Position numbers and translations under genes: made by a program. From Streptomyces venezuelae (GTDB taxonomy: Bacteria; Actinomycetota; Actinomycetes; Streptomycetales; Streptomycetaceae): DNA of 64,000 nucleotides. Under the pieces are notes generated by a model. It worked only from the letters and a program-made list of their open reading frames with translations. It was not told where the DNA came from and made no database searches. The stretch covers positions 4,426,001 to 4,490,000 of the forward strand of contig NZ_CP029193.1 in assembly GCF_008642355.1 (NCBI RefSeq), read 5' to 3'. Below are positions 44,226 through 51,980 of the stretch, piece by piece; positions within the stretch are counted from its first letter, which is position 1, and each line of letters opens with the position of its first letter.

Positions 44226-45431
44226 TCAGGACACCTCCGCGAGTAGAGCGTCGTACGCTTCCGGGATCTCGATTTCCTGGTTCAGGAGGGAGGCCAACAG
44301 CGCCGAACGGAAGGCGCGGAGATTGGCAAGTTCCAGGTCCAGGTCTGCTACTGCGAACGCGACAGCATCACAGTGCTGAACGTACTTGGCTTGTTCCTCA
44401 AGCGATGGAATCGGTAGACGCAGAGAACCCAACAGGGCCTTATTGATCTTCCTCATTGATGCGGTCCCGCGCGCTGATGCTGTGATAGTTGAGCGCACCG
44501 ACGGGGAGCACAATAGATGTGCTAGAAACGGCGTCTGGCAGACCTCGGGCTTTGTTTGAATTCGCCAGATAAGGTCAGGTAGGTAGGTCTGAGGTGCTAC
44601 ATTTCGCGCGATGGCGGCATAGCCGACGCGATCGAATGAACCGCTGGCTCTAGTGATAAGAAGGTCACCCTCTGTCACTTGATGGGCGTTGGTGTAACCC
44701 GTCAGATCAGCGAGCCGCTTTGCTTCGGTGCCTACGAAAGCGCCAAGTTGGATTGCACTCAGTTTCAGGACAGCCGGATCTCCGGTTCGCGGCTTTTCGT
44801 CCGAAGTCTGAACGCTCTTTCCGCCTTGAATTCCGGAAATGACGCTGCGTAGTTCGCGTTCGGCGCCTTCGGGATGTGCGTCGCGAACGACTGCCAGCAA
44901 TGAGGCTGCTTTCTGCCTCTCTGCATCCAACCCGTAAATCTGTGTGTCCACCGATGCCATAACGTCGACGATGCGGCGTTGCTCCGGCAAGGACGGGAGG
45001 GCAACTTCAATCGTCAGAAAATCGGCAGGCTTGACCCGTTCCCGTCTGCCGCCCATGCCGGTCGACAACGCCTGGAGTTGCTCCCACAGGCGTTTTGTGG
45101 TCGTAAGGAGACGGAAGTATTCGGGAAGCATTCGTTCGCCGCAGGTGAACGTGGGAAATTCTTGCGACGCGTAAACCTCCCCCAGATTGTTAGGAGCAAC
45201 GGTGATCGCTCCTTCGAACGCCTTCAAGCGGCTGTAGACGATCTGGTTCGGCCGGATGCGATTCAGCGTCTTGTACGAGGTCTCATCGCCAGCAATCGGA
45301 TCCCGGAGCAGCAGGCCCCGACCGCGGTTCAAGACGCCGACGATGTTGTAGGAGGCCGTCGCCGTGACCGGGACCGCGTCGACGTCGAGCGCGACGACCT
45401 CGTCGAGCCGGACTCGCTCCCACTCACTCAC
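44226..45431 (-). CDS. hsdS: Type I restriction-modification specificity subunit
   Basis: 401 residues with two target-recognition domains separated by conserved helices: the first ends with LPSLPEQRRIVDVMASVDTQI, the second with IPSLEEQAKYVQHCDAVAFAV. These two TRDs read the two halves of a bipartite recognition site, which cannot be predicted here. Base composition is clearly more AT-rich than its neighbours in the second TRD (for example around 44460-44850), as expected for rapidly exchanged hsdS segments. The start overlaps the end of hsdM by 8 bases. Confidence 0.93.
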   Translation of the reverse strand: MSEWERVRLDEVVALDVDAVPVTATASYNIVGVLNRGRGLLLRDPIAGDETSYKTLNRIRPNQIVYSRLKAFEGAITVAPNNLGEVYASQEFPTFTCGERMLPEYFRLLTTTKRLWEQLQALSTGMGGRRERVKPADFLTIEVALPSLPEQRRIVDVMASVDTQIYGLDAERQKAASLLAVVRDAHPEGAERELRSVISGIQGGKSVQTSDEKPRTGDPAVLKLSAIQLGAFVGTEAKRLADLTGYTNAHQVTEGDLLITRASGSFDRVGYAAIARNVAPQTYLPDLIWRIQTKPEVCQTPFLAHLLCSPSVRSTITASARGTASMRKINKALLGSLRLPIPSLEEQAKYVQHCDAVAFAVADLDLELANLRAFRSALLASLLNQEIEIPEAYDALLAEVS

Positions 45432-46938
45432 TGGACACCCCGAACACGCTCAGGTCGACGCCTGCCGCTGCGAGCCGCTCGAACATGACAGCCTCGGTGT
45501 CGATGCGATGCTGTCGGGCGTCGGCATACGCCACGAGCGCGGTGCCCAGATCAGCCGTCTCTTCTGCAGCGACCTTGATGTAGCGGCCGATGTTCAGGTC
45601 GAAGCCGTTCTGCTCGATCTCCTCGAGCGGAACTAGCCGGACGTTCGCACCGCTTTCACCCGCTGAGTCGCTACCTGTCTGGTAGGCCCCGATGACAGCT
45701 CTGACGTCATCCTCGGACATCAGGTTCTGCTTCTTGCCCTTGGCAAACCGCGCCGAGCCGTCAATGAAGAGCACGTGATCCTTGCGCTCAGCTGGCTTCT
45801 GGTCGCGGAAGATCAACAGACATGCTGGGATATCGGTCGAGTAGAAGAGCTTGGGTGGCAGCCCGATGACGGCTTCCAGGACGTCCTTCTCGATGAGGCC
45901 CTGGCGGATCTTCGCCTCCGCGCCTCCGCGGAATAGCACGCCGTGGGGCATCACCACACCGACGCGGCCGGATCCGGGCTTCATGGACGAGACCATGTGC
46001 TGGACGAAGGCGTAGTCGCCGTTCTTCGCGGGCGGAACGCCGCAGATTGCTCGCGGGTCCGAGGACCAGCGGTCCGCTCCCCAATCCGCCAGCGAGAAGG
46101 GCGGGTTGGCGATCACGACGTCGAACTGGCGGACCGCACCGCTGGGGGCCTTGAACGCCGGAGCGCGGAGGGTATCTCCGCGCTTGATGTCGAAGTCCTC
46201 GATCTCGTGCAGGAACAGGTTCATCCGGGCGATCGAGGCCGTCGTCAGGTTGATTTCCTGGCCGTACGCCCTGAGTGTGCGGTGGTCCTTGCCGGACTCG
46301 CGCAGCTGGTTGATCGTTGCGACCAGCATCCCGCCGGAGCCGCAGGACGGGTCGTAGACGGACTCGCCGGGCTCAGGCTGGAGGATCCCGACGAGCAGGT
46401 TCACGACCTCACGGGGCGTGAAGAACTCGCCAGCCTTCTTGCCCGACTCGTCGGCAAAGTTCTTCAGCAAGTACTCGTAGCCCGCGCCGAGCAGGTCGTG
46501 CGAGACCGTCGACGGATCGAGCCTGATCTTGTTGAATGCACGGATGAGCCCCAGCAGTGCCGACTCTGGGATGCGCTCCTGGTTGCCCCACGAGGCGTCG
46601 CCGAAGACGCCGGCGAGCGAGCGGGGGTTGGCCATTTCGATTCGCTGGAAGGTCTTCGCGATCTCCGCACCGAGGTTGGTGACCCTCTCGGTGACCTCGC
46701 TCCACAGCGTGCCCTCGGGCAGCTCGAACCTGTGGAAGTCAGCCTCGATCTCGTCGTCGAGGTCGTCGCCGTACGCATCGAACGCCGCGTCGTGCTCGTG
46801 AACCCAGGTGTCGCTGATCCACTTCCAGAACAGCATCGGGAAGACGTAGGTCTTGAAGTCAGCGGGGTCGACGGGGCCGCGAAGCGCGTTCGCGGCGTCC
46901 CACAGCCGGGATTCGAGCTCGTGCTGGGTGATCGTCAC
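45424..46938 (-). CDS. hsdM: Type I restriction-modification methyltransferase subunit
   Basis: About 504 residues, N6-adenine methyltransferase. N-terminal HsdM_N helical domain (LWDAANALRGPVDPADFK), then KKAGEFFTPREVV, SAM motif I VYDPSCGSGGML near residue 195, and the catalytic NPPF in VIANPPFSLADWG near residue 278. It methylates the host sequence with HsdS. GTG 46938 with AAGGA upstream is chosen; the ATG at 46995 is an alternative without a ribosome-binding site. Confidence 0.94.
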   Translation of the reverse strand: MTITQHELESRLWDAANALRGPVDPADFKTYVFPMLFWKWISDTWVHEHDAAFDAYGDDLDDEIEADFHRFELPEGTLWSEVTERVTNLGAEIAKTFQRIEMANPRSLAGVFGDASWGNQERIPESALLGLIRAFNKIRLDPSTVSHDLLGAGYEYLLKNFADESGKKAGEFFTPREVVNLLVGILQPEPGESVYDPSCGSGGMLVATINQLRESGKDHRTLRAYGQEINLTTASIARMNLFLHEIEDFDIKRGDTLRAPAFKAPSGAVRQFDVVIANPPFSLADWGADRWSSDPRAICGVPPAKNGDYAFVQHMVSSMKPGSGRVGVVMPHGVLFRGGAEAKIRQGLIEKDVLEAVIGLPPKLFYSTDIPACLLIFRDQKPAERKDHVLFIDGSARFAKGKKQNLMSEDDVRAVIGAYQTGSDSAGESGANVRLVPLEEIEQNGFDLNIGRYIKVAAEETADLGTALVAYADARQHRIDTEAVMFERLAAAGVDLSVFGVSSE

Positions 46939-47229
46939 GGAGATGAGGTCCTTCGTTGAAGACGGTGCCTCGATTATGGAGGAGGGCACCGACATTGAGG
47001 GAGTCCGCTACGGGGCAGTGATGCCCTCCAGGCGATGACCAGCCACCCATGCTTCGAACCGAGCGTGATCGCCGACACACTGAGACTTCTTCTCGCGTCT
47101 CCGCGCCCGAGTCACAGGGAACGAGCGGGCCATCTCCTCGGAGCTGAACATAGGAGGCTCAAGAAGGAGGGTGAGGAGCCGCAGGTGGTCTGTTCGGTGA
47201 GCTCGGGTAGGCCGTCACCGGGCTGGCGC
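46939..47229. other. Intergenic region before hsdM, no gene seen
   Basis: About 290 bases that should hold the hsdM promoter on the minus strand. No repeat or RNA is recognised. Confidence 0.4.
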
Positions 47230-47252
47230 TGCGTGAGCGGTGCGTGAGCGGA
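47230..47252. repeat. Paired TGCGTGAGCG repeats (middle copy)
   Basis: Two TGCGTGAGCG copies separated by one base, followed by GA, 114 bases before the middle att-like core. Position relative to the core equals that at the right end of the element. Confidence 0.65.
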
Positions 47253-47366
47253 CGCGGTGGGCCAGGGTGGATTGGGTGGCACCTGGGTTCGCAGCCGTAG
47301 GTCTCTGACCTCGGGAGAGAGGATCCGTGGTGCCTTCCGCCACGAGCCGGGATGATCTTGCAGGCC

Positions 47367-47406
47367 CTCGTGATGCGTAGTCTCGGGTTCGAATCCCGAA
47401 GGCGGC
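47367..47406 (+). repeat. Middle att-like copy of the tRNA-Thr 3' end
   Basis: CTCGTGATGCGTAG then TCTCGGGTTCGAATCCCG and AAGGCGGC: it matches the attL/attR core except for one A-to-G change and one deleted G, and it diverges after GGCGGC. About 20 upstream bases (AGCCGGGATGATCTTGC plus GGCC) are also shared with the attR flank. It is an older right-end junction inside the present element. Confidence 0.88.
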
Positions 47407-47409
47407 CCC

Positions 47410-47446
47410 AAAAAAGGCCAGTCAACTCGTGACTTGGCCCTCCGTC
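47410..47446. terminator. Degraded terminator after the middle att copy
   Basis: AAAAAAGGCCAGTCA and TGACTTGGCCCTCC form an imperfect stem in the same place as the hairpins beyond attL and attR. Confidence 0.5.
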
Positions 47447-48066
47447 TACTGCCTCGCCTCCCCGAGGGCCGGGTCTGCGACGTGTTCGCCGGCCTCTACA
47501 CCGCGCTCGGCGACAGCGTTGCGAGCGAGTGTTGGACCGCCACGAAGGCCAAGCTCCTCGCTCGCCTCCTGATGCCACCCGCCCCCGCTCGCAGCACCGC
47601 CAGCCCAGGAGGACTGCACGTGCCCACCGTCGGCTTCGACCGATCTGCAGGCGACGAACTGACCGACGCCAACCGGCGGCTCCCAGCTGCCCTGCTGACC
47701 GCATCCGCGAGCTGCTGTCCGCTTCCACTGGGGTCGTCCGTAGCTCACTCGCCTCCGGCATCGCCGGCCGCCCCCCTCTCCGATGTGACCTCGTCGTCAT
47801 TGTTCACGACGTAAACCTGCCGGCCTTCGTGCCACCCTGCAGGGGCCGCCCGAGCTGAGCTGCCCTGACCCGCGTGCGAACTTGCTACCGCGAGGCGCCC
47901 ACGGATACAGCGCGCCGACAGGCCACCGTCCCAGCACCAGGCGCTGGGAGGAGTTTGGGAGATGGTCTCCCCTCAGAGGCCAACCGAGACCCCGCCACAC
48001 CAGTCCAGGTCAAGCTTCTGAGCTGCACTTTCAGCAGAAACAGAGGTGTCGATCTTGTCCGGACCT
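47447..48066. other. Non-coding or decayed segment right of the middle att copy
   Basis: About 620 bases. Several frames are open by chance, but none has a plausible start, family motif or consistent codon bias. It looks like decayed gene material between two junction sequences. Confidence 0.5.
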
Positions 48067-48112
48067 CATTCGGGACGAAGCGGTTGTGGGTTCGAATCCC
48101 GTCACCCCGACA
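48067..48112 (+). repeat. 3' fragment of a tRNA-Pro gene (old attachment-site remnant)
   Basis: CATTCGGGACGAAG resembles an anticodon arm with GGG, followed by GTGGGTTCGAATCCC as T arm and GTCACCCCGAC as acceptor 3' strand. No 5' half precedes it, so it is a 3' tRNA fragment, typical of an att site left by an element that used a tRNA-Pro gene. Confidence 0.65.
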
Positions 48113-48340
48113 GAGAAGTGCCAGGTCAGGGACTTGATCCACTAGGTGGTTCGGGCCCCTAATTCATTCCCAAAGATCGTTTGGACTGGGGGAAGGTCAT
48201 AGTCGGGTCTCGCGACGGAGAGTGCACTGGGCCGCGTCAGGCGGGTAAGGCCCGATCCAGGGTGCGTACGCGTTTGAGAAACCAGCGGTGTCAGTGGTGC
48301 CGTCTACCCTTGTGGGATCAGTGACCCCAGGAGGTCCGGG

Positions 48341-49405
48341 TTGGCAGGATTCAAGATCAACAGGCGCGCCATCGAGAAGATGCAGCGGGAGATCGCCAAG
48401 GAGTTCGAGCGAGCGAACCGCAAGCATCCCGTGCGCGTTCCCGTCGAGGTCGAGGGGCCGAGCCTCGGGACACTGGCGCTGTCGAGCGCGAGCGGGATTG
48501 AGAGCGACCCGTACCTCTCCCGGCTCCTGATCTGGCTGTACGACGCCTCCCGCCGCAGCCCTGGTCACTTCGTCGACGTAGCCGATTTCCTCGAATCTGA
48601 AGGGCTCCCGACGACCGAAGCCGCAGAGATGGCGCTCCGGCTGAAGAGGCTCGGGCTCGTACAGGTGGTAGAGACCTTCGACAGCACCGACTCGGAGGTG
48701 TATCCCTCGGACGACGGTGTGTTGGAGGGCAAGCGGTTGCTGGACCTCCGGACTGACGCAGTCGCTCGTTTCCGTCACGCCTGCGAGGTGCTACTGCAGT
48801 GGGTACTGCGTACCGGCGGCAGGGACGACGCCGTCGCGGTCCTGTCGTACGCGGACGATCCCCAGTGCAGCTTCGCCGGGGATCTTCTGGCCGAGGACGA
48901 GGTCCTCAGCGCCCTGGATTACCTGGCCGAAAACGGCCTCGTTCAGATCCATTCCACGGACAACGGTGCCATAGTCCGGATCACCGCCAACGGCACACGT
49001 TGCGTACTCGCCGGAGGAAGCGTGAACGACTACCTGAGCCGTCGGCCGAACGGCGGCGACACCTACAACATCACCAACTCGCAGGGCTTCGTCGCCGGCT
49101 CTCAGCAGCACGTCCTCCAGAACAACCACGTCGGCCTGGACACCTCCAAGCTCGCGGAGTTCGCCCAGATGGTCAGGCAGTTCGCGCCGAACCTGGGCGC
49201 TGCTGACGACCAGCAGAGCCAGATCATCTTGGACGCCGAGGTGCTGGAGGAGGCAGCTAGCGCCGACCAGCCCGAACCGGGCAGGGTCCGCGCCGCGTAC
49301 GAACGGCTGCAGACAGCACTCACGGACATCGGGACGGCGACTCCCGGGCTGGCCATGCTCGTGCAGGCGGGCCAGAGTGCGTTCCAGGCGGCTTTCGGCG
49401 GCTGA
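48341..49405 (+). CDS. Hypothetical protein with polar Asn/Gln-rich linker
   Basis: 354 residues. A TTG start with GGAGG seven bases upstream. The N-terminal 45 residues are basic and helical (INRRAIEKMQREIAKEFERANRKH). Residues about 60-235 look like winged-helix units (LSRLLIWLYDASRR, VADFLESEGL, ALRLKRLGLVQV, ALDYLAENGLVQI). Then comes a Gly/Asn/Gln linker (GDTYNITNSQGFVAGSQQ) and a C-terminal helical region. The linker pattern occurs in some bacterial conflict-system proteins. No catalytic motif is seen. It lies alone in the right segment of the element. Confidence 0.72.
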   Translation: MAGFKINRRAIEKMQREIAKEFERANRKHPVRVPVEVEGPSLGTLALSSASGIESDPYLSRLLIWLYDASRRSPGHFVDVADFLESEGLPTTEAAEMALRLKRLGLVQVVETFDSTDSEVYPSDDGVLEGKRLLDLRTDAVARFRHACEVLLQWVLRTGGRDDAVAVLSYADDPQCSFAGDLLAEDEVLSALDYLAENGLVQIHSTDNGAIVRITANGTRCVLAGGSVNDYLSRRPNGGDTYNITNSQGFVAGSQQHVLQNNHVGLDTSKLAEFAQMVRQFAPNLGAADDQQSQIILDAEVLEEAASADQPEPGRVRAAYERLQTALTDIGTATPGLAMLVQAGQSAFQAAFGG

Positions 49406-49579
49406 TTTCGCGCCTGGGCCGGTGGTCGGACCCGGCTGCCCGCGTCCCGAACGGACTCCGGCCTCAAATGGACCGGCGTAACTTGCTGACGGGCCCAGGC
49501 ACAGCGATCGTCGAACTGGCGGGGTGGGTCCACCCTGGATGTGGGCCCACCTCGTCTCGACCCGCGGTTGGTTGTGCGG
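49406..49579. other. Convergent intergenic gap
   Basis: 174 bases between convergent genes; no hairpin or gene is recognised. Confidence 0.4.
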
Positions 49580-50068
49580 TCAGGTCTTCCGGCTCCTGGA
49601 CGTTGCCGGAGACTTCTTCGCGGGGGTTGTTGCCGCGGCCTTCGCCGCCGCAGTCTCTGGGGAGAAGCCGGCGGCCTTGAGGATATCCATCGCGTCGAAG
49701 ATGGACTGCAACTGCTTGGTCAGCAGTGTCACCGTGAGGAGTTCCTGTGATTCGGGAGGCAGCTCCTTCAGTGAGGACTTGTAGATGCGCACGGCCTGCT
49801 TGTACAGGGACTGAAGCCGCTCGGCCGCGTAGGCCGTGCACTTGTCGGGGTTAAGGGTGACCGAGTAGTGGCCGCGGTACCTGACGAAGCTTTTCTTTTC
49901 AGCTCCGCACTTGACGTCTCGGATCCAGCTCTTGCCTCGCTCAAACTGGCCCCGGGTGTTCCGGCCGATGGCCCGCTCCGGAGGGAGGCCGTCCTCTCCG
50001 GCCTTTGCCACCCGACTCCAGATGTCCTCTCCACTGTCGTGCGCCGCTTGGCGGCGCGTCGTCGTCAT
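49580..50068 (-). CDS. Hypothetical small partner of the DUF6192 protein (RacP-like)
   Basis: 162 residues. An N-terminal helical segment (DIWSRVAKAGEDGLPPERAIGR) that could be a winged helix, then GQFERGKSWIRDVK, a basic middle with possible nucleic-acid contact, a helix pair and a Lys/Ala/Thr C-terminal tail. Start ATG is 2 bases after the stop of the DUF6192 gene, so both are cotranscribed. Proteins with this arrangement in Streptomyces plasmids and elements carry the name RacP; function is not known to me. Confidence 0.65.
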   Translation of the reverse strand: MTTTRRQAAHDSGEDIWSRVAKAGEDGLPPERAIGRNTRGQFERGKSWIRDVKCGAEKKSFVRYRGHYSVTLNPDKCTAYAAERLQSLYKQAVRIYKSSLKELPPESQELLTVTLLTKQLQSIFDAMDILKAAGFSPETAAAKAAATTPAKKSPATSRSRKT

Positions 50069-50070
50069 GC

Positions 50071-51006
50071 TTACTCGCCTTCTTCGTCCTTCATCAGGCG
50101 CGCGAGCGCCTTGTCCGGGTCAGTCTTTCCGGTCTTGATGGCGGTCTCGCACCAGTCGAGCAGCATGCGCGCCTTGTGCACGTTGTCGAGGACCGCCTGC
50201 TTGGTTTCCTCGGTGTAGTCCTGGGTGTGGACCTCGGGGATGATCCGCTGGAGCGAGACGGAGAAGGAGGCGAACGCCCCGATCAACCGCAGGATCTCCA
50301 TCGGGGCTTCGCTGTATTGAACGCCCAGGGGAGCGGCTTCTTCGTCGAACTCCTCCTCCACCTCTGCGGCGTCGTCCGCCGAGACCAGCTCTGCTTCGGC
50401 TTCCGTTGCCTCGTCGACTTCGCGCCAGTGCTCGTACTGTGCCTGGCGCATCAGGTGCCGGGCGTGCTGGTCGGATGCGAGGCGGGCTCGGACGTCCGGG
50501 CGCCCGAGCATCTCGGTGACCGCCTTGGCCGCATCTTCCTCCGTGTGGAGTAGGCGACGGGTGTGGGCAAGACGCTCCGCTTGGTTGGTCGGCGTGTGGA
50601 CGGCACGGTTCGCGACCTTCTCGGCCTCGTTCACCGTCCAGCGGTGTTCCTTGGTGAAGGGGTCGTAGGGATCCTTACGGATCAAGGTGTACCGGCTAGG
50701 TACGTAAGCCAGGGTTGCGTGCACCGAGAAGCTCACATCCTTCCGGCGCTTCGCTTTCGGCCACTGCCGAGCCACGTCGTAGTAGCTGCGCAACGTCTCG
50801 GGATTGGCGCCGATCTGGTGTGACAGCATCTTGAGCACTTGCGTCACCTCGCCGTGTCCACGGCTGTGCCCATCAAGCGCCTCAATGACGAGATCTCCGA
50901 GAGCCCACTGGATCCCGGACTTCTCCTTCATCAGCTTCCGCCCGCGGCGGACGATCTTCTCCCACGCGGTCTTGGTGTACCCGCCAGGGACTGTCAGGGT
51001 CGTCAC
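50071..51006 (-). CDS. DUF6192-family protein, element-associated
   Basis: About 311 residues. The N-terminal third (ARRGRK-like RRGRKLMKEKSGIQWALGD, followed by NPETLRSYYDVARQWP and VPSRYTLIRKD) resembles a ParB-like or phage-type DNA-binding region. The middle is charged with a strongly acidic stretch (AAEVEEEFDEEAA), and the C terminus is helical. GTG at 51006 has GAGGAGG directly upstream. Frequent in actinomycete plasmids and integrative elements, where it accompanies RacP-like genes. A DNA-binding or partition role is inference. Confidence 0.72.
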   Translation of the reverse strand: MTTLTVPGGYTKTAWEKIVRRGRKLMKEKSGIQWALGDLVIEALDGHSRGHGEVTQVLKMLSHQIGANPETLRSYYDVARQWPKAKRRKDVSFSVHATLAYVPSRYTLIRKDPYDPFTKEHRWTVNEAEKVANRAVHTPTNQAERLAHTRRLLHTEEDAAKAVTEMLGRPDVRARLASDQHARHLMRQAQYEHWREVDEATEAEAELVSADDAAEVEEEFDEEAAPLGVQYSEAPMEILRLIGAFASFSVSLQRIIPEVHTQDYTEETKQAVLDNVHKARMLLDWCETAIKTGKTDPDKALARLMKDEEGE

Positions 51007-51736
51007 GAGGAGCCTCCTCGCGTGTCGGATACGGGGCCATGCGTACCTGTCGGCGCATTCCTGTGACACCTAGCCCAATTTACTCCGCTTAGGTGGATAA
51101 TAACTCTAATGCCGGAATCGCCGCCTATAGGCGGTGGGGGCGACTATTGGGGGTGCCGGGTGTCCCACGGAAGCTATCCGGCCGACTACTCCTATGAAGA
51201 ACGTGCCTTGCTGGTCGCTCGGGGGCGCATCTTGGTAGCACTGCGCAATCAAGCCCGACAGGAGCTCGGCTGGCACGTGCTGGAAGTGATCACCTTCCAT
51301 GGGTTCGACACCCTCCACCGCCTCGCTCATAGAATCGCGAGCCCTCTCAGCCTGCGGTGGTACGTCCACCGCTGGTAGCCGAGTGCCTTGCGGATCGCTG
51401 AAGCGTTGAAGTCGATGCCCAGCTCGGCTGCAGCCTTCTCGGCCGGAACCACGTGCTTCTCAACCCAGTGGTGGTGTAAACGCAACAGCGGGTGCCGCCA
51501 TGCTGGCAGGTTCGTTTCGCTCACCGGTGCCCCCACGTTCAGCAGGGTAGTGAAGTACTGGCATACGGGCGTTTCGGCCCCCGCTATGTTGCTGGGCACC
51601 GAAGCAGCCGGGGGGCTGGGTGTCGGTAGATCTCGAGCTCCTGCCGTTCCCTTGTCGTGCCAGCGCTCAAGGGGTGGCTTGGCGGCCAGGCATGGCTCTG
51701 TACCCCGCTTCCTTGGCGGCCCGATCGGAAGCGACC
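51007..51736. other. Region between the DUF6192 gene and the right end, no convincing gene
   Basis: About 730 bases. An AT-richer stretch (ACTCCGCTTAGGTGGATAATAACTC near 51080-51107) probably holds the leftward promoter. A possible 89-codon frame at 51109-51378 (+) and a frame at 51327-51530 (-) that ends in ALGYQRWTYHRRLRGL are too weak to call as genes. Confidence 0.4.
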
Positions 51737-51760
51737 TTGCGTGAGCGCTGCGTGAGCGGA
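51737..51760. repeat. Paired TGCGTGAGCG repeats (right-end copy)
   Basis: Two copies of TGCGTGAGCG separated by one base, followed by GA, 115 bases before the attR core. Same arrangement as at 47,230. Confidence 0.65.
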
Positions 51761-51875
51761 CTGGGTGGCACAAGGGTGGACCCGGCGTCACGATGATCAT
51801 GGTCGGATGCCTCTGACCTGGGGGAACGGGATTCTTGGGCACGGCTCGGCACCAGCCGGGATGATCTTGCGGGCC

Positions 51876-51919
51876 CTCGTAATGCGTAGGTCTCGGGTTC
51901 GAATCCCGAAGGCGGCTCA
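51876..51919 (+). repeat. attR core, 44-bp direct repeat of the tRNA-Thr 3' end
   Basis: Identical to 13,556-13,599. Upstream flank is element DNA, downstream flank is chromosome. This is the original 3' end of the tRNA gene, displaced by integration. Confidence 0.95.
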
Positions 51920-51925
51920 TCTGGA

Positions 51926-51959
51926 ACCCCAGGTCAGATCCAATCTGACCTGGGGTTTT
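51926..51959. terminator. Original tRNA-Thr terminator, now beyond attR
   Basis: A 13-base stem (ACCCCAGGTCAGA pairing with TCTGACCTGGGGT) followed by TTTT. It is similar in plan to the hairpin beyond attL, and is the chromosomal one. Confidence 0.85.
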
Positions 51960-51980
51960 CTGTGTTCGGGGGGTAGGTCG

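Noticed and set aside
47230..47406. The middle att copy as a second tRNA-Thr gene
   Set aside because: Only the 3' part is present and it has a base change and a deletion; no D arm or acceptor 5' strand precedes it.
49406..49579. A possible small gene in the gap after the hypothetical protein
   Set aside because: Open frames there are short, lack ribosome-binding sites and run antisense to the neighbouring gene ends.
51109..51378. An 89-codon frame near the right end of the element
   Set aside because: It has no ribosome-binding site and no recognisable motif, and lies in the likely promoter region of the DUF6192 operon.
13524..51919. Classification as a typical self-conjugative AICE
   Set aside because: No FtsK/TraB-like translocase was found; int, regulator, xis and relaxase are present, so a mobilizable element is the better description.
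13524..51919. Search for insertion sequences and transposases
   Set aside because: No DDE transposase, serine recombinase or terminal inverted repeat pair was recognised in the element.
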